This document shows positions 9,506-18,495 of a DNA stretch of 37,320 nucleotides, piece after piece. A program made the position numbers and the translations under genes. Positions within the stretch are counted from its first letter, which is position 1; each line of letters begins with the position of its first letter. The notes under the pieces were generated by a model. The model had not been told where the DNA came from. It worked only from the letters and a program-made list of their open reading frames with translations, and ran no database searches. Origin of the DNA: Eubacteriales Family XIII. Incertae Sedis bacterium (lineage in GTDB: Bacteria > Bacillota > Clostridia > Peptostreptococcales > Anaerovoracaceae). The stretch lies in the NCBI GenBank assembly GCA_031270275.1, contig JAISXZ010000128.1, positions 1-37,320 on the forward strand. The letters are read 5' to 3'.

Positions 9506-10297
9506 CTAAAACTCTGGACCATGGCCCTCGGATACGCCGTTGCCCAGCCCCCGAAGCGGCGGCCTCTCCAGCAGCAGCAGGAACTCGGTGTTGCCCTTTG
9601 CCCCCTTTATGGGCGACGGCATCGCGCCGGCCGGCGACAGGCCGTTCTCGTCGGCGTAGAGCCTCGCCATGCGCAGCGCCTCCCTGTGGACATCCGGGTC
9701 CCTTACGACGCCGCCCTTGCCCACCTGGCCGCGCCCGGCCTCGAACTGCGGCTTCACGAGGCAGACCATCCTGCCGCCGGCGTCCATAAGCCGCTCCGCC
9801 ACGGGCAGGACAAGCCTCAGCGATATGAAGGAGACGTCTATCGTTACGAGGCCGGCCTTCTCGGGTATGGACGAGGGCTCGAGCAGGCGTATGTTCGTCC
9901 TTTCGATGTTCACGACGCGCGGATCGTTGCGCAGCTTCCAGTCGAGCTGGCCGTAGCCGACGTCGATGGCGTAGACCCTGCGCGCGCCCCTTTTGAGCAG
10001 GCAGTCCGTGAAGCCGCCCGTGGACGCGCCTATGTCTATGGCGACAAGCCCCTCGACGCTCAGCGAGAAGCCGTCGAGCGCCGCCTCCAGCTTAAGGCCG
10101 CCCCTGCCCACGTAGGGGCAGGCGGGCGCGGAGACGGATATCTCGGCGTCCATGGCCGTCGGCGTCCCCGCCTTCAGGGCCCGGACCCCCCCGACGCTCA
10201 CGACGCCCGCCATTACCGCGGCCTTCGCCTTTTCGCGCGAGGGGAAAAAGCCCCTCTCGTGCAAGACGACGTCAAGCCGTCCCTTCTTTCCCATCAA
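9506..10297 (-). CDS. tlyA: TlyA-family 16S/23S rRNA 2'-O-methyltransferase
   Basis: S4 domain N-terminus, YVGRGGLKLEAAL, IDIGASTGGFTDCLLKRGA. Confidence 0.93.
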   Translation of the reverse strand: MMGKKGRLDVVLHERGFFPSREKAKAAVMAGVVSVGGVRALKAGTPTAMDAEISVSAPACPYVGRGGLKLEAALDGFSLSVEGLVAIDIGASTGGFTDCLLKRGARRVYAIDVGYGQLDWKLRNDPRVVNIERTNIRLLEPSSIPEKAGLVTIDVSFISLRLVLPVAERLMDAGGRMVCLVKPQFEAGRGQVGKGGVVRDPDVHREALRMARLYADENGLSPAGAMPSPIKGAKGNTEFLLLLERPPLRGLGNGVSEGHGPEF

Positions 10298-12167
10298 GCA
10301 GGGCCTCCGCCCCCCTCGCCACGGACTCCGCGTCCATGCCGTATTTCACGGCCAGCTCGCTCACGCTCCCGTGCTCTATGAAGCGATCGGGCCAGGCCAC
10401 GCACATCAGCCTTACGCCGCCCATGCCGCCGCGCCGGAAAAAGGCGGAGACCGCCGCGCCGAAGCCCCCCGCGCGCACGTTGTCCTCGACGGTCAGGATG
10501 CTGCCGCACCTCATGCCCGACTCGATCAGGGCCTGCCCGTCGAGCGGCATGACGAACCGGGCGTTCACGAGCCCGGCCTTTATGCCCCGCCCCTCGAGGA
10601 TCTTGCACGCCGCCAGCCCTGTTGCGGCCATGCCGCCCACGGCCCATATGTCTATGTCCCCGCCCTCCCTGAGCCGCCACGATTTTCCGTGCGCGACGGC
10701 GGGCGGCGCCTTGGGCGCGGCGGCCGGCTCGCCCTTGGGGTAGCGTATCGCGAGCGGGCCGTCGAAGCCTGCCGAGTATTCAAGCATCAGCGCGAGCTCC
10801 GCGCTGTCCATCGGGGCCATGACCGTCATGTTCGGCATATGGGACAGATAGCTTAAGTCGAATATGCCGTGGTGGGTCTCGCCGTCCGCCCCCACGCAGC
10901 CCGCGCGATCCAGGCAGAAGGTGACGGGGAGCCCCTGCATGCACACGTCCTGGAGCGCCTGATCGTAGGCCCTCTGCAGGAAGGTGGAGTACACGGCGAA
11001 GTACGGCTTCAGCCCGCAGCAGGCAAGCCCCGCCGCGAAGCTCACGGCATGGGCCTCGGCTATGCCCACGTCGAAGAATCTGTCGGGATACCGCTTTGCG
11101 AAGCCCGACAGCCCCACCCCGTCCGCCATGGCCGCGGTGATGGCGACTATCCGCCTGTCGTTTCCGGCCATCTCCAGCAGCTTTTCCCCGAAAACCCTGG
11201 AGCCCGAGCGCGCGCCGGGCTCCGACACCGGCGCCCCCGTGTTGGGGAGGAAGGGCCCTATGCCGTGGTATCTGCCCGGATTCACCTCCGCGTTCCTGTA
11301 GCCCTTGCCCTTTTTCGTGATGACGTGGACCAGCGTCGGCCTGTCCATGTGCCTGACGGCGGACAGTATGGCCGTCAGATCGCCTATGCTGTGGCCATCG
11401 ACGGGCCCGTAGTACTTGAAGCCCAGGTCCTCGAACATGGCGCCCGCCGCGTGCAGGGCCGCGAATTTCAGCGTGTCGCGTATGCTCTCCATGCCGCCGT
11501 ACAGCTCCTCGCCTATGGCGGGTATGTCCCTGAGCTTCTTCAGGGCCTTCTTGAACTCGAGGTATTTCGGGGAGGCGCGCAGCCTCGAAAGCGAAAGGGC
11601 TATGCCGCCGGTGCTCCTTGATATGGACATCTCGTTGTCGTTCAGCACGACTATGAGGCCCGTCCTCCTGCTGCCCGCGTTGTTTAGGCCCTCGAAGGCC
11701 GGCCCGCCCGTAAGCGCGCCGTCGCCTATGACGGCCACGACGCCGTAGCTCTCGCCCGTCAGCTCCCTCGCCTCGGCGAAGCCCATGGCGGCGGATATGG
11801 AGTTGCTGCTATGCCCGGAGCTGAAGGCGTCGTGGGGGCTTTCCTCGCGCCTGGGGAAGCCGCTGAGGCCGCCGAGCCTTCTGAGGCCGTCGAAGCCCCC
11901 GGCCCGGCCCGTAAGCAGCTTGTGCACGTAGGACTGATGGCCCACGTCCCATATTATCTTGTCGCGGGGGCTGTCGAAGACCCTGTGCAGGGCGATGGAG
12001 AGCTCCACCACGCCCAGGTTCGAGGCGAGATGACCCCCGGATTTGGAGACCTTGTCAAGCAGGAAATCCCTTATCTGGTCCGAAAGGAGATCGAGCTCCC
12101 TGGCGTCCATCGACTTGAGCTCCGCGGGGAAATCGTACTCCGTCAGGTTCTTCCTCATCGCGCTCAT
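10272..12167 (-). CDS. dxs: 1-deoxy-D-xylulose-5-phosphate synthase
   Basis: HLASNLGVVELSIALHRVFDSPRDKIIWDVGHQSYVHKLLTGR; GDGALTGG TPP motif. Confidence 0.97.
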   Translation of the reverse strand: MSAMRKNLTEYDFPAELKSMDARELDLLSDQIRDFLLDKVSKSGGHLASNLGVVELSIALHRVFDSPRDKIIWDVGHQSYVHKLLTGRAGGFDGLRRLGGLSGFPRREESPHDAFSSGHSSNSISAAMGFAEARELTGESYGVVAVIGDGALTGGPAFEGLNNAGSRRTGLIVVLNDNEMSISRSTGGIALSLSRLRASPKYLEFKKALKKLRDIPAIGEELYGGMESIRDTLKFAALHAAGAMFEDLGFKYYGPVDGHSIGDLTAILSAVRHMDRPTLVHVITKKGKGYRNAEVNPGRYHGIGPFLPNTGAPVSEPGARSGSRVFGEKLLEMAGNDRRIVAITAAMADGVGLSGFAKRYPDRFFDVGIAEAHAVSFAAGLACCGLKPYFAVYSTFLQRAYDQALQDVCMQGLPVTFCLDRAGCVGADGETHHGIFDLSYLSHMPNMTVMAPMDSAELALMLEYSAGFDGPLAIRYPKGEPAAAPKAPPAVAHGKSWRLREGGDIDIWAVGGMAATGLAACKILEGRGIKAGLVNARFVMPLDGQALIESGMRCGSILTVEDNVRAGGFGAAVSAFFRRGGMGGVRLMCVAWPDRFIEHGSVSELAVKYGMDAESVARGAEALLDGKEGTA

Positions 12168-13063
12168 TTGGTCCTGCTCCGCAGGGACTCCGCCATGCGC
12201 ACGAAGAAGTCCGCCTTCCCCTCGTATGGCTCCAGGGCCGCCAGGGCGCTGTCCGTCAGCTCCCTGAGCCTCTCCTCCGACTTTTCAAGCCCGTAAAGCG
12301 CTGGGTAGGCGGGCTTTTCGTGGTTTATGTCCGAGCCCGTCTTCTTGCCGATCTCCTTTTCGTCCCCGGACACGTCGAGTATGTCGTCGGCTATCTGGAA
12401 GGCGAGGCCGAGGTTCTCGGCGTAGTTCTCGAGGTTCGCGATCAGCTCTCTGTCGCCGCCCCCTATGTTGGCGCCCGCCTTCACGGCGGCCACTATGAGG
12501 GATGCGGTCTTGTTCACGTGTATGTAGTCCAGCAGGCCGCCCGAGACTATCCTGTGCTCCGCCTCTATGTCCGCCAGCTGCCCGGCCACCATGCCCCTGC
12601 AGCCCGCGCCCTTCGATATCTCGTAGGCGGCGCGGACCCGCTGCTTCAGCTTGGAGGGATTGTCGAAGTATATCAGCATGTCCTTGTTCATGGCCTCGAA
12701 CGCCGAGGTCAGCAGGCCGTCGCCGGCCAGTATGGCTATGCCGTCCCCGAAGACCTTGTGGCTTGTGGGGACGCCCCGCCGCATGTCGTCGTCGTCCATG
12801 GCCGGCAGGTCGTCGTGTATGAGGGAATAGGTGTGTATGTACTCTATGGCGCAGGCGTAGGGCAGGGCCTGGCTCACGTCGCCGCCCGCGAAGCCGCAGG
12901 CCGCCAGCAGCAGGCAGGGCCTTACCCTCTTGCCGCCGCTTTTCAGGCTGTAGCGCATCGCGTCGTACAGGGTCTCGCTCTTGGGGTCTATCTCGGGAAG
13001 AAAATCGAGTATGTGATCGTCGATCAGGCTCTTGTAGCCAAGATACGCCTCAAACCCCTTCAT
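12164..13063 (-). CDS. ispA: Polyprenyl (farnesyl/geranyl) diphosphate synthase
   Basis: SLIHDDLPAMDDDDMRRG and FQIADDILDVSGDEKEIGKKTGSD Asp-rich motifs. Confidence 0.95.
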   Translation of the reverse strand: MKGFEAYLGYKSLIDDHILDFLPEIDPKSETLYDAMRYSLKSGGKRVRPCLLLAACGFAGGDVSQALPYACAIEYIHTYSLIHDDLPAMDDDDMRRGVPTSHKVFGDGIAILAGDGLLTSAFEAMNKDMLIYFDNPSKLKQRVRAAYEISKGAGCRGMVAGQLADIEAEHRIVSGGLLDYIHVNKTASLIVAAVKAGANIGGGDRELIANLENYAENLGLAFQIADDILDVSGDEKEIGKKTGSDINHEKPAYPALYGLEKSEERLRELTDSALAALEPYEGKADFFVRMAESLRSRTK

Positions 13064-13278
13064 CAGGCCTCCCCTCCGCCCCTTGCAAGCGTCTCTATCC
13101 TCTGCTTCGCCTCGCGCAGCATCCTCTCGCAGTCCCCGTAGTGGGCCATGCCCTCCTCGTAGGCGCCCATGGCCTTTTCGAGGCTTATGTCGCCGTTCCT
13201 GAGCGTCTCGAGCGACCTTTCCAGCCCCGCCAGCGACTCCTCGAAGGAGGGGCGTTTCTTTGCGGCCTTCTCAGCCAT
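13063..13278 (-). CDS. xseB: Exodeoxyribonuclease VII small subunit
   Basis: SFEESLAGLERSLETLRNGDISLEKAMGAYEEGM; position next to xseA. Confidence 0.93.
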   Translation of the reverse strand: MAEKAAKKRPSFEESLAGLERSLETLRNGDISLEKAMGAYEEGMAHYGDCERMLREAKQRIETLARGGGEA

Positions 13279-14512
13279 GATGACCTCCATGTCGCGGCAG
13301 GGCCGCGCCGGGGCACACGCCCCTTGCCTCAAGCGTTACCGAACCGTCGCGCAGCGTCGCCGTCAGCGCGTCGTTCTCCCTGACGCGGGCCACCGAGGGC
13401 ACGGGATTCCCGGCGGAGTCCGAGAGCATGGCGTAGCCCCTGTCGAGCACGGACCTCGGATCCATGCCCCGCAGCCCCGCCGCCATCCTTTCCGCAGCCT
13501 CGCCGCCGGCCGAGACGGCGGCCTCCGCAAGGCGCGCCATCTCCGCCCCGAGCCCGGACAGCCGCCACGCGGCGGCGTCCGCCCTGTATGTCATCGCGCC
13601 GCCCAGGGACTCCGGGCCGCAGGCCGCGAGCCGCAGCGAAAGCCTTTCGAGCAGCCTGGCCGCGCCGCCATGGAGCTCCTGGCTGCGGGCCCTGGCCCTG
13701 TCCGCAAGGAGCCCGGCGTCGGGGACGGCCATCTGCGCGGCGGCGGTAGGCGTCTCGGCGCGCCTGTCCGCCACGAAGTCGGCTATCGTGAAGTCCGTCT
13801 CGTGCCCAACCGCCGATATGACGGGTATGCGCGACGCGTATATGCCCCTGGCCACTATCTCCTCGTTGAAGGCCCACAGCTCCTCGGCGGAGCCGCCCCC
13901 GCGCCCGACTATCATGCAGCCCGTATCGGGGCGCAGCCTGTTCACCGTCTCCATGGCGTCCGCGATGTCCGCGGCCGCCCCCGGCCCCTGGACCTGCGCG
14001 GGGCAGACAGTTATGTCCACGAGGCGGTTCCTCGACCCCAGTATCTTAAGCATGTCCTGGAGCGCGGCCCCCGTCCCGGAGGTGACGATGGCGACAGCGC
14101 GCGGGAATTCCGGTATGGGCCTCTTGCGCCCCGCGTCGAAAAGCCCCTCGGCCGCAAGCTTCGACTTCAGCCTTTCAAAGGCCGCGGCCAGGCCGCCCTG
14201 CCCCTCGACCCGGATGTCCCGTATGGCCAGCGAGTAGTAGCCGCCCCTTTCGTAGAGGCTGATATAGCCGTCGGCCACCACCTCCATGCCGTCCTCGAGC
14301 GTATAGCGCAGCGCGGCGGCGGTCTCCTGCGCCAAAAAGCAGTTCAGCCTGCTTCCCGCGTCCTTCAGCGTGAAGTACACGTGGCCCGACCCGTGGAGCT
14401 TAAGGTTTGATATCTCGCCCATGACGGACAGGGCGCCCAGGACGGGATCGGTGTGCAGCAGTTTCCTTATGTAGGCGTTCAGCTGCGAAACGCTTATCGG
14501 CCTCATGCCCAT
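13271..14512 (-). CDS. xseA: Exodeoxyribonuclease VII large subunit
   Basis: SVSQLNAYIRKLL...GEISNLKLHGSGHVYFTLKD; GRGGGSAEELWAFNEE. Confidence 0.95.
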   Translation of the reverse strand: MGMRPISVSQLNAYIRKLLHTDPVLGALSVMGEISNLKLHGSGHVYFTLKDAGSRLNCFLAQETAAALRYTLEDGMEVVADGYISLYERGGYYSLAIRDIRVEGQGGLAAAFERLKSKLAAEGLFDAGRKRPIPEFPRAVAIVTSGTGAALQDMLKILGSRNRLVDITVCPAQVQGPGAAADIADAMETVNRLRPDTGCMIVGRGGGSAEELWAFNEEIVARGIYASRIPVISAVGHETDFTIADFVADRRAETPTAAAQMAVPDAGLLADRARARSQELHGGAARLLERLSLRLAACGPESLGGAMTYRADAAAWRLSGLGAEMARLAEAAVSAGGEAAERMAAGLRGMDPRSVLDRGYAMLSDSAGNPVPSVARVRENDALTATLRDGSVTLEARGVCPGAALPRHGGHHG

Positions 14513-14526
14513 GCGTCTTCCATCGG

Positions 14527-14976
14527 CTATTCGCCGCAGGGCTCGGCGCCCTCGGCGGGATCGGCGTCGCCGTCGCCGCGTATCATGCGCCCAAGGACGC
14601 CGTTGACGAAGCTGGACGAGTTCTCGCCGCCGAACTTCTTGGCGAGCTCGACGGCCTCGTTCGCGGAAACGGAGACCGGTATGTCGTCAACAAAGAATAT
14701 CTCGGCCGCGGCAAGCCGCAGTATGGCGAGATCCGCCCGCGCCATGCGCGAGAGCTTCCAGTTGTCGCTGGACTTCGCTATCGCGGCGTCTATTTCCCCC
14801 ATGTTGCCGACGGCGGCCTCGAAGACGAGGTTTGCGAAGGGGAGCAGGGATTTGTCCCTGAGATACGCCTCCAGGAAGGCGTCCTTGCTTCGGACGCTGA
14901 AATCGCCCTGGGCGTCCATCTGGAAAAGCATCTGCATAAGCGTCTCGCGCGCCCTTGACCTCTTGTTGGCGCGCAT
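14527..14976 (-). CDS. nusB: Transcription antitermination factor NusB
   Basis: SRARETLMQMLFQMD...ADLAILRLAAAEIFFVDDIPVSVSANEAVELAKKFGGENSSSFVNGVLG. Confidence 0.94.
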   Translation of the reverse strand: MRANKRSRARETLMQMLFQMDAQGDFSVRSKDAFLEAYLRDKSLLPFANLVFEAAVGNMGEIDAAIAKSSDNWKLSRMARADLAILRLAAAEIFFVDDIPVSVSANEAVELAKKFGGENSSSFVNGVLGRMIRGDGDADPAEGAEPCGE

Positions 14977-14977
14977 C

Positions 14978-15358
14978 CTAGGAAGCCCCTTCCTGCCTGC
15001 GCCTGACGCCCTGGACCGCGATGTTGACCGATTTCACGTCCGCGTCCGTCATGCCCTCTATCTCGTTCTTGATGTTCCTCTGCAGGTTCCAGGCTATTTC
15101 AGGTATCTTGACGCCGTATTCCACTATCACCTGGACGTCCACGGCCAGCCCCTCGTCCTCGCGCGAGATCCTTATCCCCTTCGAGCGCGGCTCCTTGCCC
15201 AGTATGTTCTGCGAAAGCGCGCCGGAGAAGCCGCCGAAAAAATCGTGCACGCCGTCGGTGGCGGCCAGGGCTTCCCTCACGCAGGCCGCTATCACCTCGT
15301 CCGAGACGCTTACGGCCCCGAGGCTTTCTGTGTTCGCGCCGCTGGCCAATCCCCTCAC
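14978..15358 (-). CDS. Asp23/Gls24 family envelope stress protein
   Basis: VSDEVIAACVREALAATDGVHDF...VDVQVIVEYGVKIPEIAWNLQRNIKNEIEGMTDADVKSVNIAVQGV. Confidence 0.9.
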   Translation of the reverse strand: MRGLASGANTESLGAVSVSDEVIAACVREALAATDGVHDFFGGFSGALSQNILGKEPRSKGIRISREDEGLAVDVQVIVEYGVKIPEIAWNLQRNIKNEIEGMTDADVKSVNIAVQGVRRRQEGAS

Positions 15359-15362
15359 CTCG

Positions 15363-16715
15363 CTAAAAGCCGCCTTCCGCGCCCCCCGCCGGGACGCCGG
15401 TCACAAGCCGTATCTTGTCTATCCTTCTCTCTTTTATCGATTCCACCTTGAAAACGCAGCCGCCCTCCGTCACCACGTACTCCCTGCCGTCGTTCCCGTC
15501 GGGTATCTCGCCTATCTTGTCTATTATGAAGCCGCCTATCGTCTCGTGCTCGCTCGACGATATGGCAAGCCCCAGGTCCTCGTTCAGGTCGTCTATGTAG
15601 TAGCCCCCGTCCACGAGCCAGGAATTGCTGCCCGTGCTCTCGATCTTGGGCTCGCTGTCGTCGTACTCGTCGTCGATGTTGCCCATGATCTCCTCTATCA
15701 TGTCCTCTATGGTGACGATGCCGGAAAAGCCGCCGTACTCGTCTATCAGGAGCGCGATATGCGTCTTGGAGGTCTGCATGTCCCTGAAAAGCTCGTCTAT
15801 GTTCTTGCTTGCCGGCACGAAGTAGGGCTTTTGCATGATCTTGCGCACATGCACCTTGTCGAAGCCGAACTGCCGCGCCTTTATGATGAAGTCCTTCATG
15901 TAGAGCACGCCGATGATGTCGTCTACGTCCTTGTCGTAGACGGGCACCCGCGAAAACCTCTCCCCAAGCAGCTCGTCCACGTAGCCCGTCAGCGGCTCGT
16001 TGATGTTTATCATGTAGACGTCGGTCCGGGGGGTCATTATCTCGTAGGCGAGCTTGTCGTCGAACTCGAAGACGCTCGTTATCATCTCCTTGCCCGCCTC
16101 GTTTATAAGGCCCGTCTCCTGCCCGACCTCAAGCAGGGACTTTATCTCCTCCTCCGAGTATTCCTCCTCTATGCCCTTCTCGTCCCTGCCGGAGATCCTC
16201 AGCAGCAGGTTGACGGACTTGGAGAGAAGCCACACGAAAGGCGCGGCCGCCCTCGATACGAGCAGTATCGGCCTTGCGGAGAGCAGCGCTATCCTTTCGG
16301 AGGACTGCAGCGCCATGCGCTTGGGGTAAAGCTCGCCGAAAACCAGGCTGAAATACGACAGCACGCAGGTTATCAGGACCACCGCGACCTGGTAGCTGTA
16401 CGGCACGCGGAGCGCGGCCAGCAGCCCGCCGACATCGTCGGCCATGGACGTGGCGGCGGCGGCGCTGGTGAGAAAGCCCGCGAGGGTTATGGCTACCTGT
16501 ATCGTTGACAGGAACTTGTTGGGCTGCTCGATCAGGCTGAGCAGCGCGCCCGCGTTCTTGGCGCCGTCGGCCGCGAGGGACCTTACCTTCGCCTTGCTCA
16601 CCGACACTATCGCCATTTCGGCGCACGCGAAGCACGCGTTTACGAGTATCAGCGCGGCCAGCAGGAGCAGCTGTGGCAAATACGGCATTCCGTCAGGGTC
16701 AGGGTCCAGGTCCAT
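15363..16715 (-). CDS. Hemolysin/CNNM-CorC family protein with CBS domains
   Basis: DUF21-like N-terminus, CBS pair (EIMTPRTDVYMININEP...), CorC_HlyC C-terminus. Confidence 0.93.
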   Translation of the reverse strand: MDLDPDPDGMPYLPQLLLLAALILVNACFACAEMAIVSVSKAKVRSLAADGAKNAGALLSLIEQPNKFLSTIQVAITLAGFLTSAAAATSMADDVGGLLAALRVPYSYQVAVVLITCVLSYFSLVFGELYPKRMALQSSERIALLSARPILLVSRAAAPFVWLLSKSVNLLLRISGRDEKGIEEEYSEEEIKSLLEVGQETGLINEAGKEMITSVFEFDDKLAYEIMTPRTDVYMININEPLTGYVDELLGERFSRVPVYDKDVDDIIGVLYMKDFIIKARQFGFDKVHVRKIMQKPYFVPASKNIDELFRDMQTSKTHIALLIDEYGGFSGIVTIEDMIEEIMGNIDDEYDDSEPKIESTGSNSWLVDGGYYIDDLNEDLGLAISSSEHETIGGFIIDKIGEIPDGNDGREYVVTEGGCVFKVESIKERRIDKIRLVTGVPAGGAEGGF

Positions 16716-16754
16716 AGGGTCTTATGTCTCCTTGTCGTTGTCCGCGCTACGGTC

Positions 16755-16910
16755 AAAAAAATCGCGCGGCGTTCAAACTATATAAATAATAACCGTTGCG
16801 GCTCCATTGTGGCGCAGGCGCGCGGCGGCTGTGCCGCAATCCGCCATGCGCGTTTTCGCCGCAGGCGAAAAAACCGCGCGGCACTTAAATATAATAGCCG
16901 CTGCGGCTAT
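16755..16910. repeat. Diverged direct repeat, two ~45-bp copies (16755-16803 and 16868-16910), with embedded hairpins
   Basis: aaaaaatcgcgcggcgttcaaactatataaataataaccgttgcggct versus aaaaaccgcgcggcacttaaatataatagccgctgcggct. Confidence 0.6.
16853..16871. terminator. Stem-loop TTTTCGCC-GCA-GGCGAAAA, possible terminator downstream of rmuC
   Basis: Perfect 8-bp inverted repeat with A/T flanks in the rmuC-corC-like intergenic region. Confidence 0.45.
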
Positions 16911-16973
16911 TATACAGCAATTTTTGCCGCATGTCCACGCATTTTTGCGCCATGCGCCGCGCTATGCGCCGCG

Positions 16974-18314
16974 CTAGTCGTCCTCGGGCCTCTCGTCATC
17001 CAGGGCGGGCGGGGCGGCCTCGCCTAGCTCCTCGACGCCGCGCAGGGCGCGGTTGATCGCCCTTGTGCGCGTGCCCACCAGCCTTTCTATCGTGTTATCG
17101 ACGGTCTGCAGCTGCTTGTGCGCCTGGCTGAGCAGGGACTCAAACTCGCCGAACTGCTTCTTCACCGACCGCAGCGTGTCCCAGACCTCCTGCGACCGCT
17201 GCTCGATGGCGAGCGTCTTGAAGCCCATCTGAAGCGAGCCCAGAAACGCCGACAGGGTTGTCGCGCCGACGGCGGTCACCTTGTACTTGTCCCTCAGCTC
17301 CTCGAACAGCGCGACATTCTGCACCACCTCGGCGTACAGGCCTTCGGTCGGCAGGAACATCAGCGCGAAGTCCGTGGTCTTGGGCGGCACGATGTATTTG
17401 CCGCAGATGTCCTTGGCGAACAGCCGGATCCTGGCGTGCAGCGACTTGCGGGCCTCATCGATCGCCGCCTTGTCCTCCGCGTCCAGCAGGCGCGTGTAGT
17501 CCTCTATCGGGAACTTGGAGTCGATGGGCAGGAGCAGCGGCTCATCCCCGCTGCCGGGCAGCTTTATGGCGAACTCCACGCGCTTGCCTGCGGCAATCTC
17601 GACGTTGACGTCGTACTGGCTGGGCGCCAGGATGTCCTCCAGCAGCCGCTCCAGCCGGACCTCGCCGTATGTGCCGCGCTCCTTTACGTTGGTGAGCGCG
17701 TTTTTGAGGCTCTTTGCGTCGGCCGCCAGGCTTTTCATCTCGCCCAGCCCCTGCTGGACGCTGTCGAGCTGCCTGCTGACCAGCTCGAACGACTGGGCCA
17801 GCCGGGTTTCCAGCGTCTTCTGCAGCTTCTCGTCCACCACGCCCCGCATCTGTTCCAGCCGCCGCTCGTTGCTCTCCTGCAGGGCCTTCATCCTCGCCTC
17901 CAGCGTGGCGTTGACCTTCTCGATGCTCTCGGCGCTGCCGCGCTGGACGGAGGACAGGCGCCCGTCGATCCGCTCGCCGAATTCCCGCAGCTGCCGGCTC
18001 TGCTCCTCGCGGCTGGCCTTCAGCGCGTTCTGCGTCTGCTCCTGCATGGACGACAGGCGCCTGTCCATCTCCTCGCGGTTGCCCTGCAAGGTGGACTGGA
18101 CGCTCTCCTGGATCATGCCGAAGCGCCGGAACTGCTCCGTCGCCCCGGCTTCCAGCTGCCTGGCGATGGCCTCGCGCTGCTCATCGCCGCTATTTTTGAG
18201 CAGGGCGACGATCTCGCCGACGCCGGATTTCTTCCTGCCGGCCAGCAGCATGACGACGGCGAACGCGATCAGCGCGACCGATACGACGCCAAGGACGATC
18301 TGGATGCCTTCCAT
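16974..18314 (-). CDS. rmuC: DNA recombination protein RmuC
   Basis: N-terminal TM, long coiled coil, GTYGEVRLERLLEDILAPSQYDVN, LLPIDSKFPIEDY, PPKTTDFALMFLPTEGLYAEV. Confidence 0.95.
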   Translation of the reverse strand: MEGIQIVLGVVSVALIAFAVVMLLAGRKKSGVGEIVALLKNSGDEQREAIARQLEAGATEQFRRFGMIQESVQSTLQGNREEMDRRLSSMQEQTQNALKASREEQSRQLREFGERIDGRLSSVQRGSAESIEKVNATLEARMKALQESNERRLEQMRGVVDEKLQKTLETRLAQSFELVSRQLDSVQQGLGEMKSLAADAKSLKNALTNVKERGTYGEVRLERLLEDILAPSQYDVNVEIAAGKRVEFAIKLPGSGDEPLLLPIDSKFPIEDYTRLLDAEDKAAIDEARKSLHARIRLFAKDICGKYIVPPKTTDFALMFLPTEGLYAEVVQNVALFEELRDKYKVTAVGATTLSAFLGSLQMGFKTLAIEQRSQEVWDTLRSVKKQFGEFESLLSQAHKQLQTVDNTIERLVGTRTRAINRALRGVEELGEAAPPALDDERPEDD

Positions 18315-18391
18315 TGGATGATGTCCCCCATTCCGGATGTTGGCCCTTGTTCCTGCGCGCCGGCGCGGCGGCAGACAACGGCCTCTAGACC

Positions 18392-18421
18392 AGTATAGCA
18401 CACCCTGCAAGAAAAAGCCAA
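18392..18421 (-). promoter_or_regulatory. Putative sigmaA promoter for rmuC (TTGGCT-18-TATACT, extended TGC -10)
   Basis: Read on the minus strand: TTGGCTTTTTCTTGCAGGGTGTGCTATACT. Confidence 0.55.
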
Positions 18422-18495
18422 TCCGAAAGGGGAAAAGAAGCTGCGAAAGGAAGCTGCGGAGGGGAAAGGTTCTGCGGCGGATCGCGCGCGGCGGC

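Noticed and set aside
9473-10381. Plus-strand ORF opposite tlyA and the aminotransferase 5' region
   Set aside because: Shadow ORF with no recognisable domain; the opposite strand encodes clear TlyA.
18436-18465. Short direct repeat GAAGCTGCG...GGAAGCTGCGGAG between dctM and rmuC
   Set aside because: Too short and purine-biased to distinguish from chance.
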